7,090 bases of DNA from Rhodoluna sp. (GCA_026393335.1 JAPLAJ010000078.1:1-7090); one strand, 5' to 3'; shown: positions 1 through 6,547, numbered from the stretch's first letter. Program-made: numbers and translations. Notes: generated by a model not told the origin, from the letters alone.

Positions 1-327
1 CCAGACGACATCAAAGTATTGGTTGAAACCCTAAACACTTACGATCGTGTAGTCACCTCAGCCATGCACATATTCATTACCTGCCAGTCATATGGCATAC
101 CTTGTGCTCTGGTTACCTTTGAAGGCTTCGAGGATTCAGTGCACGGTAATGGAATTAAATATGGCGACTATGCCCAAGGAGTTGGCTTGGATTCAATTAG
201 CCCAACCCCAGTTGGATTAGATTTCCAAAAGGTCGATTTTGAGAACCTCACCACAGATCACAAGATATCCGAATCTAAACTAGATGAAGTTGAAGCAGCA
301 ATACTCAAGGGCCTCAGTTATCTTTAG
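1..327 (+). CDS. Polysaccharide pyruvyl transferase family protein, C-terminal part (5' end outside window)
   Basis: The reading frame is open from base 1, so this is the last 108 residues of a longer protein (the family is usually about 300-400 aa); the TTG at 19 is simply an internal codon. Two stretches match the C-terminal half of polysaccharide pyruvyl transferases (CsaB/GumL/WcaK type): DRVVTSAMHIFITCQSYGIP, where family members carry a T-S-x-x-H segment followed by an A/S-Y-G-I-P loop, and IKYGDYAQGVGL, which matches the K-x-x-D-Y...G-L stretch after the active-site region. These enzymes move a pyruvate ketal from phosphoenolpyruvate onto a sugar of a polysaccharide repeat unit, usually on the cytoplasmic face of the membrane, making the polymer more acidic. 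The stop is TAG, and the next gene starts 27 bp on in the same direction, so co-transcription is likely. The family call is fairly firm; the acceptor sugar cannot be told. Confidence 0.75.
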   Translation, partial: PDDIKVLVETLNTYDRVVTSAMHIFITCQSYGIPCALVTFEGFEDSVHGNGIKYGDYAQGVGLDSISPTPVGLDFQKVDFENLTTDHKISESKLDEVEAAILKGLSYL

Positions 328-354
328 AGTGCTCGGTCAAAGCAAAGGAATGAC

Positions 355-1176
355 ATGTTCTATTTAGTGCGCATAGTTCTAAAGACGTTCCTTGCTCTTT
401 TCCCTAGAGGTAAACACCGTAATCGAGCAATCTTGCTCGCAGGAATTGCAACCATAGTTCCGCTTTCTCAGCTTTTTGTAATCAGAATCTTTAGCAACTT
501 AATCTTGCACGGTAGAGATGAGCCTTTTGAAACCCTGATTGTTAATTTTGTTTTGTTCCTAGCACTTTTTGGTATTTCACATCTAGCTACCTATTGGCAG
601 AAGACTTACCGTGTAAAAGTTTTCAATGATGCTCTGAACTCAAGACCAGGAACTAGAACAAGGATGAGCGAGTCCTGGGACTGGGCGCTTACCTTTGAGA
701 CCAATAACCTTATTCACACCTTCACCCAAATTCTTGTTCTAGGTGCTTTCTTTATTTACGTGAACTGGCAATCAGGAGTCACAAATTTCGTACTGATACT
801 TATCACGATGGTGATTATCAAGAGTATGTTCATCAAGCAGACTGCAACTCAAGAAGCATTCGCTTTAGCTCAGAGGAACAAGGAGCTGGTTACATCTTTT
901 GCTAAAGTTACTGCTCGAATCAAATCCGCAGAACTTGGAACTCTAGTTGCCAACGCTACTTTCGTGATTGCAATTACCTCACTTCTTTTGTTTAGTCTTC
1001 AAGGCACATTACAACCTGCAGATGCAGTCATGTTATTCCTAGGTTTCAGGATGCAAAACAGCAACCTAGGTCAAACAAGTGGTTCCCTAATGCGTTTTGC
1101 CAGAGCCAAGATTCTCAGTGAAAATGCCAACAAGGGCAAACCAACAAAACTTGATGATGAAGACGAGTTGGGCTAA
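355..1176 (+). CDS. ABC-exporter-like transmembrane domain protein lacking an ATPase domain
   Basis: A 273-aa membrane protein. By eye there are about six hydrophobic segments near residues 25-49, 60-80, 118-137, 142-161, 196-216 and a shorter one at 222-232. The spacing (two pairs separated by long polar helices at about 81-117 and 162-195) and the stretch after the last segment (G217-T-L-Q-P-A-D-A-V-M-L-F-L, then N-S-N-L-G and a basic F-A-R-A-K-I) resemble the end of the transmembrane domain of ABC exporters, just where the nucleotide-binding domain would begin. Instead the protein ends in an acidic tail (LDDEDELG). No Walker A, signature or Walker B motif is present. The ATG at 355 has AAAGGAA at 344-350 a few bases upstream. 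It sits between sugar-modifying genes, so a role in polysaccharide export or membrane organisation is plausible but inferred. It could need an ATPase encoded elsewhere, or be a domain that has lost transport function. Confidence 0.6.
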   Translation: MFYLVRIVLKTFLALFPRGKHRNRAILLAGIATIVPLSQLFVIRIFSNLILHGRDEPFETLIVNFVLFLALFGISHLATYWQKTYRVKVFNDALNSRPGTRTRMSESWDWALTFETNNLIHTFTQILVLGAFFIYVNWQSGVTNFVLILITMVIIKSMFIKQTATQEAFALAQRNKELVTSFAKVTARIKSAELGTLVANATFVIAITSLLLFSLQGTLQPADAVMLFLGFRMQNSNLGQTSGSLMRFARAKILSENANKGKPTKLDDEDELG

Positions 1177-1182
1177 GCCCTA

Positions 1183-1971
1183 ATGGCAAGACTTACTTTC
1201 GGTTACAGCACACTGGCTGACCGCTTGTCGAACATTCAATTACCAGATCTTGCGAACAATCCTGACTGGGATGTTTTGATTACTGTGCAAAGCGGTAACC
1301 AAGATATGCCAACACCTGAACAACTTTCCAAGGCCCCAACCGGTGAAAGAGTAAAGCTACTCAGTTTCTCAGGTAGTGGTGTGACCAAGATTCGAAACCA
1401 GGTGCTTGAACATGCTAAAGGTGATTACCTGATCTTCGCAGATGACGATATCAGCTTTAACGAAACAGGCCTTGCCCAAGCCATACAAGAAATGGAAGAT
1501 AACAAGTTAGCTCTTTTGCTGGGTCAAGCAGTTGATGAAAAGGGTTCGCTTAGAAAGTCCTATCCAACTTCAAAGCAAAGGCTTACAAAGTTCAACAGCG
1601 GCAAGGCAGCCACCTACGAGATGTTAGTCAATGTTGGGGCTGTGCGATTATCCGGTGTGCGCTTTGACGAGAATTTTGGTGCTGGAGTAGAAGAGACCTA
1701 TTTAGGTGATGAATACATCTTTATTGCTGACCTGCTATCCAAAGAACTTGCCTGCTCTTACGTCCCAATAGTTTTAGCCACTCATCCCACAGAAAGTTCA
1801 GGTAGCGGCTGGGGCACGACAAGAGACAGAAAAGCTCGTGCTCTGATATTCGATCGAGTATTCAAGGGAAACAGAACTCTTCCATACATGGCTAGAGCTG
1901 CCTTTGGCTTTAGGAAACTAGGAAAAGGCCTCACTTTGAAGACCTGGCTGCAGTTCATATTTAGAAAGTAA
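1183..1971 (+). CDS. GT-A fold glycosyltransferase (GT2-like)
   Basis: 262 aa, one clear domain. The nucleotide-sugar site shows in residues 69-90: K-I-R-N-Q-V-L followed by K-G-D-Y-L-I-F and the acidic triad D87-D88-D89, the metal/UDP-binding DxD of GT-A enzymes. A second acidic motif G175-D176-E177 lies in the region where the catalytic base is expected, followed by H201, a typical late histidine. The N-terminus (RLTFGYSTLADRL) lacks the usual V-S-V-I-I-P-x-Y-N start of GT2 proteins but predicts the same first strand region. No convincing transmembrane segment is seen; the C-terminus is basic (RKLGKG, FIFRK), which may let it associate with the membrane. It probably adds one sugar to a lipid-linked repeat unit; donor and acceptor are unknown. 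It starts 6 bp after the preceding stop, with a poor Shine-Dalgarno, so translation is probably coupled. Leucine codon use differs sharply from the GH16 and dehydrogenase genes (3 of 31 CTA). Confidence 0.8.
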   Translation: MARLTFGYSTLADRLSNIQLPDLANNPDWDVLITVQSGNQDMPTPEQLSKAPTGERVKLLSFSGSGVTKIRNQVLEHAKGDYLIFADDDISFNETGLAQAIQEMEDNKLALLLGQAVDEKGSLRKSYPTSKQRLTKFNSGKAATYEMLVNVGAVRLSGVRFDENFGAGVEETYLGDEYIFIADLLSKELACSYVPIVLATHPTESSGSGWGTTRDRKARALIFDRVFKGNRTLPYMARAAFGFRKLGKGLTLKTWLQFIFRK

Positions 1972-1982
1972 ATGAATCTGAT

Positions 1983-2025
1983 AAAAGGCTGAAACCTCTA
2001 AGCCTTGGCCTTGTTTAGCCTTTTT
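1983..2025 (+). terminator. Candidate intrinsic terminator after the glycosyltransferase gene
   Basis: AAAAGGCT (1983-1990) is the exact reverse complement of AGCCTTTT (2017-2024), which runs into TTTTT at 2021-2025. A shorter competing stem pairs AAGGCT (1985-1990) with AGCCTT (2001-2006) over a 10-base loop. The long stem has a 26-base loop, and the Us are partly used in the stem, so it may be weak. It lies directly behind the stop of the glycosyltransferase and before the first GH16 gene, a sensible place for the end of an operon. Confidence 0.45.
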
Positions 2026-2052
2026 GAAAAGTTAGCGTTCCAGTTAGACTTC

Positions 2053-2058
2053 TATAAA
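2053..2058 (+). promoter_or_regulatory. Possible -10 element of the GH16 gene pair
   Basis: TATAAA stands 39 bp before the preferred ATG at 2098 and after the candidate terminator. The best -35-like sequence at usable distance is TTAGCG (2032-2037, spacer 15); TTGAAA at 2024-2029 is a better match but 23 bp away, which is too far for a standard promoter. Only the -10 is convincing, so this is a weak call. Confidence 0.25.
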
Positions 2059-2061
2059 CCT

Positions 2062-2079
2062 GCGTTTTGTGCGAAACGC
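2062..2079 (+). repeat. Perfect inverted repeat (hairpin) in the leader of the first GH16 gene
   Basis: GCGTTT (2062-2067) and AAACGC (2074-2079) form a perfect 6-bp stem around a 6-base loop (TGTGCG). It lies just downstream of the possible -10 and 8 bases before the Shine-Dalgarno, so it would be at or near the 5' end of the mRNA. A further copy of the left arm, AGCGTT at 2034-2039, can pair with AACGCT (2075-2080). It could be an operator, a stabilising 5' hairpin, or chance. Confidence 0.4.
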
Positions 2080-2087
2080 TTAGCTCC

Positions 2088-2093
2088 GAAGGG
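2088..2093 (+). promoter_or_regulatory. Ribosome binding site deciding the start of the first GH16 gene
   Basis: GAAGGG ends 4 bases before the ATG at 2098. The frame is open back to a TTG at 2005, but that start would fall inside the candidate terminator and would put 31 extra residues (including two Lys-rich turns) ahead of a textbook signal peptide. The ATG at 2098 is therefore preferred. Confidence 0.6.
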
Positions 2094-2097
2094 CCAT

Positions 2098-3630
2098 ATG
2101 TTTCGCAATCGACTTGTTTCCACCGCAGTGGCAGTAACCATATCTTCTCTACTTCTAGCTGGTGTTTCAGCCGCAACAGGTGCCGTGGCTAAGAAGAATC
2201 TAGCTGCACCTATCATTCCGACCATGATCGGAACTGGTGAAACAGTGGTTGTAACTAAAGGTCGCTGGAACCAAACTGTTTCTCAGAGTTACCAGTGGAT
2301 GCTAGATGGCAAAGCCATCAAGAAGGCAACTAAAGCTTCTTACCTAGTTCCAGCAACAAACCTTGGTAAAAAGCTAAGCGTAGTTGAAACAGCAAAATTC
2401 AAAGATGGCAAGACTATGACCAAAACTTCAGCTGCCAGGGTTGTGGGCAAGCTAAATGTTTCTGGTGCAACAACAATTGCATTCAAGTCTGAAGCTAAAA
2501 CAAGCCTTGTGCTTAGCTCACCTGAACTACCTAAACCAACTGCTACTAAATTAATCACATGGTATGCAGGTGGATCTCTGATTGAAGCTGAAAACTCTGC
2601 AGAACTTCTAATTGATCAGAGATTCGATTCTCTGGATGTTACTGCTCGAGTTGTTTTCTCACACGTTGGCTATACACCGGTAACCCTAGATGCGAACTCA
2701 ATTGGTTTTGCCGCTCCTTCGGTTACGCCTAATCAGTTGATTTGGGCAGATGAGTTTGATTCTGAAATTGGCACTGGACCTAACAGCACAGACTGGCACG
2801 ACGTGACAGGTAACGGTAGAAACAACAAAGATCCAAATACTCCTGTTCCAACTGGTTGGGGAAACCTAGAGCGTCAGTATTACCTTCCAGGTCAAAGCGT
2901 TGTTCAATCTATGGCTGGAGCAACTGATGGTAAAGGCCTACTAATCACAGCGAAGAACCAAAAGGTTTCTCCCCACGCATCAGGACCTTTTGACTGCTGG
3001 TATTCCTTTAGTTCTAGAACTGGAAAGAAATACGATCCGCCTGAGAACTGCGAATGGGTTAGCGGAAAGCTAACCACTGAGGACAGGATCGGATTCCTAT
3101 ACGGTCGCCTAGAAGCAAGAATCAAATCCACTGGCACCACTGGCACCTGGCCTGCATTCTGGATGCTAGGTACTGACTACCAAAAGATTGGTTGGCCTGG
3201 CTGTGGTGAGATTGACATCCACGAAGGTAACGGTGGAATACCAAACGTTAACTGGGGAACTTTGCACGGCTACAACTACTGGCCTGGCGGATCAAAGAAT
3301 CTAGGCAAGAGCATCATGGAAGACTGGCACGTATACGGTCTGGAATGGAAACCTAACCTTATTTCCTTCACATTCGATGGTGAAGTTTATAAAACCATCA
3401 CAGCTGAAGAGCTAAAGAGCCCACCTTGGAATCTAGACCTAAAGAAGAATGCTTGGGAGTTTAATAAACCACAGTTCGCAATTCTTAACCTTGCTATCGG
3501 TGGTCGAATCATCGGTAACAACAATCAGGTTGTAAAAGTTGCTGATATCAACAGTGACACCAAGACTATGCAGGTTGATTACATCCGATACTCAAGCCTT
3601 GATGGCTATGGCACACTAATCCGTTACTAG
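2098..3630 (+). CDS. Secreted GH16 glycoside hydrolase (laminarinase-like) with N-terminal Ig-like domains
   Basis: 510 aa from the ATG at 2098. Residues 1-25 or 1-31 form a Sec signal peptide: R3 and R5, a hydrophobic core at about 7-22, and V-S-A or A-V-A before the mature end. Residues about 36-115 are an Ig-like module of the secreted actinobacterial repeat type (Y65-Q66-W67, D-G-K-A-I-K-K-A-T, then K-K-L-S-V-V). Residues about 118-210 look like a second, more diverged Ig-like module (I-T-W-Y-A-G-G). The GH16 domain covers about 213-500: W-A-D-E-F at 216-220, G-T-W-P-A-F-W at 349-355, and the catalytic E-x-D-x-x-E motif GEIDIHE with E371 as expected nucleophile, D373, and E376 as acid/base. 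The His at 375 replaces the more usual Met or Val. The fold and motif fit endo-beta-1,3-glucanases, but GH16 also includes agarases, carrageenases and bacterial EPS glycanases, so the substrate is open. No sortase or membrane anchor is seen at the C-terminus. Next gene is 11 bp downstream. 22 of 39 Leu codons are CTA by hand count. Confidence 0.9.
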   Translation: MFRNRLVSTAVAVTISSLLLAGVSAATGAVAKKNLAAPIIPTMIGTGETVVVTKGRWNQTVSQSYQWMLDGKAIKKATKASYLVPATNLGKKLSVVETAKFKDGKTMTKTSAARVVGKLNVSGATTIAFKSEAKTSLVLSSPELPKPTATKLITWYAGGSLIEAENSAELLIDQRFDSLDVTARVVFSHVGYTPVTLDANSIGFAAPSVTPNQLIWADEFDSEIGTGPNSTDWHDVTGNGRNNKDPNTPVPTGWGNLERQYYLPGQSVVQSMAGATDGKGLLITAKNQKVSPHASGPFDCWYSFSSRTGKKYDPPENCEWVSGKLTTEDRIGFLYGRLEARIKSTGTTGTWPAFWMLGTDYQKIGWPGCGEIDIHEGNGGIPNVNWGTLHGYNYWPGGSKNLGKSIMEDWHVYGLEWKPNLISFTFDGEVYKTITAEELKSPPWNLDLKKNAWEFNKPQFAILNLAIGGRIIGNNNQVVKVADINSDTKTMQVDYIRYSSLDGYGTLIRY

Positions 3631-3631
3631 T

Positions 3632-3635
3632 AAGG
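3632..3635 (+). promoter_or_regulatory. Ribosome binding site supporting a TTG start for the second GH16 gene
   Basis: AAGG lies 6 bases before the TTG at 3642, between the TAG stop of the first GH16 gene and the start. No ATG is available before the signal peptide, and the TTG places K2, K5 and R6 ahead of a hydrophobic stretch, as a signal peptide requires. A second TTG at 3648 is possible but too far from a good ribosome binding site match to be preferred. Confidence 0.55.
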
Positions 3636-3641
3636 CAAATC

Positions 3642-5063
3642 TTGAAATTGAATAAAAGAGTTATCTCTGCATTTCTGCTAGCAACGCTTTCCTTAAGCGC
3701 TGTAGGCATCAATGCCAGTGCAGCAACTGTTGTTCCTAAGGCGAGCAAGGTCACAGTTGTAACTACAACTAAGACTGCAAAACTTTCTTGGGCTGCATTT
3801 GCTAAAGGAAAAGTTACCGCTATCAAAGTTGTGGCTGCAGCTGGATCTAGCAAGATCACTAAAACAGTTTCTGCAAAGAGTACCTCATACACTTTTATCA
3901 ACCTGAAAAGTAAGACTTCATATACTTTCAGTGTTTTTGGCTTGCTAGGCTCAAAATCTTCTAGCGCTGTAATCGTCAAGGCCAGTACCAAAAAAGCTCT
4001 TTACTACAATTCAATTTTCCTAGGTCAACCTGAAGACATGGTTGTTGGAGATGAGGACCAAGGACTGTTTGCACTTCCTAACGGTGGTGTAACTGCATTT
4101 GAATCAACTACACCTACTGTTTGCACCATCGTCGATGACAGTTTCATCAGAGCAATAGCGATGGGTGTTTGCACAATCGTTGCAAGTAACCCAGGGGATA
4201 GCGAATATGCTGCAGCAGCCGATGAGACTAGGACACTGACTGTCACAGTCCCAATTGATTCAATCGATAAGACCTTGCTATGGTCAGATGAATTCTCAGA
4301 GGCAGCAGGCAGCGGACCGAGCACGAGCAACTGGGTAATTGAAACTGGAGATGGCTGTAATGCAGCTCCCGGCTGTGGTTGGGGTAACGGCGAATCGCAG
4401 GCGTATGCTGCGTGTGCAATTAAACAAAATGGTTCTGGGATTATGACCATTACTGCTTCAACTCCAACAGGTGATCCGACCTGTAAGACCAACAAGACCT
4501 GGACAAGCGGTAAGTTCACAACCTTTGGAAAGAAGCACTTTAGTTATGGCTATTTTGAAGCAAGACTGAAGATGCCGGCAGGTGGAGGAACTTGGCCGGC
4601 ATTCTGGACCCTTGGTAGCAACATCAGAACTGTGCCTTGGCCTCGTTCAGGTGAGCTAGACATCATGGAGTATGCAGGTAATAACCCAAATAGATCAACA
4701 TCTGCTGCTCACTATCAAAATGAAGGTGGCTCTCACGAATACAAGAGCGGTGGTAAGACACTGGCTACTGCACTCTCTGAGGATTACCACACCTATGCGA
4801 TGCTTTGGCTGCCAAGTGAGGTCACTTTCCTAGTTGATGGCAAACCAAGTTTTGTTCTAAACAGAAGAGATACCGGCCTCACCTATTGGCCATTTGGACC
4901 TAATGCCAATGGAGTAAATCCAAAGATGTATTTGATTTTGAATTTAGCTATGGGTGGTAACTACGGTGGTCAGATTAAATCTGGTTATTCAAAGGCAACT
5001 TTTGATATCGACTACGTTCGCTATTACAGCGTGAATGGATTTGGATCAGCTCCAACTAACTAG
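3642..5063 (+). CDS. Secreted GH16 glycoside hydrolase (laminarinase-like) with FnIII and bacterial Ig-like domains
   Basis: 473 aa from a TTG start. Signal peptide residues 1-27: K2, K5, R6, hydrophobic core at about 8-22, A-S-A at 25-27. Residues about 32-115 read as a fibronectin type III domain (K-A-K-L-S-W, then T-S-Y-T-F and K-T-S-Y-T-F-S-V). Residues about 124-203 match a bacterial Ig-like repeat with its two cysteines (T-P-T-V-C161-T-I and G-V-C177-T-I-V-A-S, then Y-A-A-A). The GH16 domain spans about 211-465: W-S-D-E-F at 214-218, W-G-N-G-E-S at 247-252, G-T-W-P-A-F-W at 316-322, and GELDIMEY with E338 (nucleophile), D340 and E343 (acid/base), the canonical active-site pattern. Four further cysteines (C239, C245, C258, C281) in the catalytic domain could form disulfides in the exported protein. 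No C-terminal anchor. It lies 11 bp behind the first GH16 gene, so the two are almost certainly one transcript. Substrate probably a beta-1,3- or mixed-linked glucan or the cell's own polysaccharide; not provable here. Confidence 0.9.
   Translation: MKLNKRVISAFLLATLSLSAVGINASAATVVPKASKVTVVTTTKTAKLSWAAFAKGKVTAIKVVAAAGSSKITKTVSAKSTSYTFINLKSKTSYTFSVFGLLGSKSSSAVIVKASTKKALYYNSIFLGQPEDMVVGDEDQGLFALPNGGVTAFESTTPTVCTIVDDSFIRAIAMGVCTIVASNPGDSEYAAAADETRTLTVTVPIDSIDKTLLWSDEFSEAAGSGPSTSNWVIETGDGCNAAPGCGWGNGESQAYAACAIKQNGSGIMTITASTPTGDPTCKTNKTWTSGKFTTFGKKHFSYGYFEARLKMPAGGGTWPAFWTLGSNIRTVPWPRSGELDIMEYAGNNPNRSTSAAHYQNEGGSHEYKSGGKTLATALSEDYHTYAMLWLPSEVTFLVDGKPSFVLNRRDTGLTYWPFGPNANGVNPKMYLILNLAMGGNYGGQIKSGYSKATFDIDYVRYYSVNGFGSAPTN
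5060..5063. other. Palindromic CTAG giving both convergent genes their stop codons
   Basis: The + strand gene ends with TAG at 5061-5063 and the - strand dehydrogenase ends with TAG at 5062-5060. CTAG is its own reverse complement, so one tetranucleotide terminates both. There is no intergenic space for a terminator, and I see no clear stem with a T-run within about 80 bp on either side. Confidence 0.9.
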
Positions 5064-6547
5064 TTCTGTGGGAAGCCTAGGTTGATACCACCGTGGCTTG
5101 GATCAAGCCAACGACTGGTGATTGTCTTTTCCCTAGTGAAGAAGTGTACGCCTTGAGCACCATGAGCTTTAGTGTCACCAAATAGCGAGCTCTTGAATCC
5201 ACCGAATGAGTAGTAAGCAACTGGCACAGGAATTGGAACATTGATGCCAATCATGCCAACTTCAACTTCATTCTGGAATCTTCTAGCAGCTCCGCCATCA
5301 TTAGTGAAGATTGCTGTGCCATTGCCATAAGCACCATTGTTTATTAGCTCTAGTCCTTCTTCGTAGCTTGCTACACGCACTACTGCTAAAACTGGACCAA
5401 AGATTTCATCTTTATAGACTCTTGATGATGTTGGCACATTATCAATAAGTGTTGGGCCTAGCCAGAAACCATTGGCATCGCCATCAACAGTGATTCCTCG
5501 ACCATCGACTACAACAGTTGCCTTATCTGCAATTGCTATCTCGATGTATGAAGCTACTTTGTCGCGGTGTTCTTTAGTAACCAGTGGGCCCATGTCACAG
5601 TTACGTGTGCCATCGCCCACTTTCAAAGTTGCCATTCTTGATTGAATCTTGGCAACTAGCTCATCGGCAATTGGTTCCACTGCAACTACAACTGAGATGG
5701 CCATGCAGCGCTCACCCGCTGAACCAAAGCCAGCGTTGATCGCAGAATCTGCGACTAAGTCTAAATCTGCATCTGGCAGAACTAGCATGTGGTTCTTAGC
5801 CCCACCTAGAGCTTGGACTCGCTTGCCGTGTGCTGTGCCGGTTTCATAAACATATTTGGCGATTGGAGTTGATCCAACAAAGCTAATTGCCTGAACATCT
5901 TTGTTAGTTAGTAACTCATCAACGGCAACTTTGTCGCCTTGCAAGACATTGAAGACACCATCGGGTAGTCCTGCCTCTTTGAGCTTTTCGGCCATCCAGA
6001 TTGCAGCTGACGGATTCTTCTCTGAAGGTTTTAGAACAACGGTGTTACCTGCTGCAATTGCGATTGGGAAAAACCACATTGGCACCATCGCTGGAAAGTT
6101 AAATGGACTGATAATGCCAACAACACCTAGTGGCTGTTTGATGGAATAAACATCAATTGAAGTTGAAACAGATTCACTATATGAACCTTTTAGGTGACTT
6201 GCCATTGCAGTTGCATATTCAACAACTTCTAAGCCTCTAGTTACCTCCCCTAGAGCATCCGGTAAAGTCTTGCCGTGCTCTTGAGTAACTATTGCCGCTA
6301 ATTCTTCTTTTGATGCATTTAGGATTTCGCGGAAGTTGAACATGATCTGTTGGCGTTTGGTCAATGATGTGTCGCGCCATGAAGGAAATGCATCTTGAGC
6401 TGCCTGGATTGCAGCTTTAGCATCTTTAGTTTCAGCATGAGCTACTTCTCGAATTACTTGACCCAAAGCTGGATTAAAAACTTTGCCAGTTCGATTTGAT
6501 GAGTTGGCTACTTGAGCGCCATTGATGAAATGCATGACTACTGTCAT
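5060..6547 (-). CDS. mmsA: CoA-acylating methylmalonate-semialdehyde dehydrogenase
   Basis: 495 aa, a normal full length for the family, in the aldehyde dehydrogenase superfamily. It oxidises methylmalonate (or malonate) semialdehyde with NAD and CoA to propionyl-CoA (or acetyl-CoA) and CO2, in valine, pyrimidine, beta-alanine or myo-inositol breakdown (also named iolA). Family-specific signatures are visible: S147-P-F-N-F-P-A-M-V-P with W-F-F-P, K173-P-S-E-K in the cofactor site, G248-G-A-K-N-H, where ordinary aldehyde dehydrogenases have E-L-G-G-K and so a catalytic Glu that this family lacks, and G-S-A-G-E-R-C with catalytic C281 (codon at 5705-5707). E-I-F-G-P-V is at 381-386. The ATG at 6545-6547 has a strong AAGGAAG upstream; an internal ATG at codon 5 is less well placed. 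It lies 9 bp behind the UDP-glucose dehydrogenase gene, so is probably in its operon. Assignment is strong; which pathway it serves is not shown by neighbours. Confidence 0.93.
   Translation of the reverse strand: MTVVMHFINGAQVANSSNRTGKVFNPALGQVIREVAHAETKDAKAAIQAAQDAFPSWRDTSLTKRQQIMFNFREILNASKEELAAIVTQEHGKTLPDALGEVTRGLEVVEYATAMASHLKGSYSESVSTSIDVYSIKQPLGVVGIISPFNFPAMVPMWFFPIAIAAGNTVVLKPSEKNPSAAIWMAEKLKEAGLPDGVFNVLQGDKVAVDELLTNKDVQAISFVGSTPIAKYVYETGTAHGKRVQALGGAKNHMLVLPDADLDLVADSAINAGFGSAGERCMAISVVVAVEPIADELVAKIQSRMATLKVGDGTRNCDMGPLVTKEHRDKVASYIEIAIADKATVVVDGRGITVDGDANGFWLGPTLIDNVPTSSRVYKDEIFGPVLAVVRVASYEEGLELINNGAYGNGTAIFTNDGGAARRFQNEVEVGMIGINVPIPVPVAYYSFGGFKSSLFGDTKAHGAQGVHFFTREKTITSRWLDPSHGGINLGFPQN

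Noticed and set aside
355..1971. Membrane protein and glycosyltransferase as a broken single ABC transporter gene
   Set aside because: The downstream protein has a clear DDD GT-A site and no Walker motifs, so it is not a detached ATPase domain.
2005..2097. N-terminal extension of the first GH16 protein from a TTG at 2005
   Set aside because: It would start inside the candidate terminator, has no ribosome binding site, and would bury the signal peptide behind 31 residues. The ATG at 2098 with GAAGGG upstream fits better.
2340..3146. Two minus-strand open frames (2340-2558 and 2904-3146)
   Set aside because: Antisense to conserved Ig-like and GH16 coding sequence, no ribosome binding site or family resemblance.
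3566..3991. Minus-strand open frame of 141 codons
   Set aside because: Lies opposite the junction of the two GH16 genes; the product is low-complexity Ala/Leu/Thr-rich as expected for a shadow frame, and it has no recognisable motif.
4025..4519. Minus-strand open frame of 164 codons
   Set aside because: Fully antisense to the second GH16 gene, Pro/Ser/Val-rich composition, no domain; explained by codon use of the real gene.
5064..5130. Terminator just past the second GH16 stop, using AAGCC (5073-5077) and GGCTT (5095-5099)
   Set aside because: Only 5 bp with a 17-base loop and no T-run directly after it; it is also inside conserved mmsA coding sequence.
5649..6149. Two plus-strand open frames (5649-5849 and 5901-6149)
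   Set aside because: Antisense to conserved parts of mmsA, including its catalytic cysteine region; Ser/Ala/Thr-rich shadow products.
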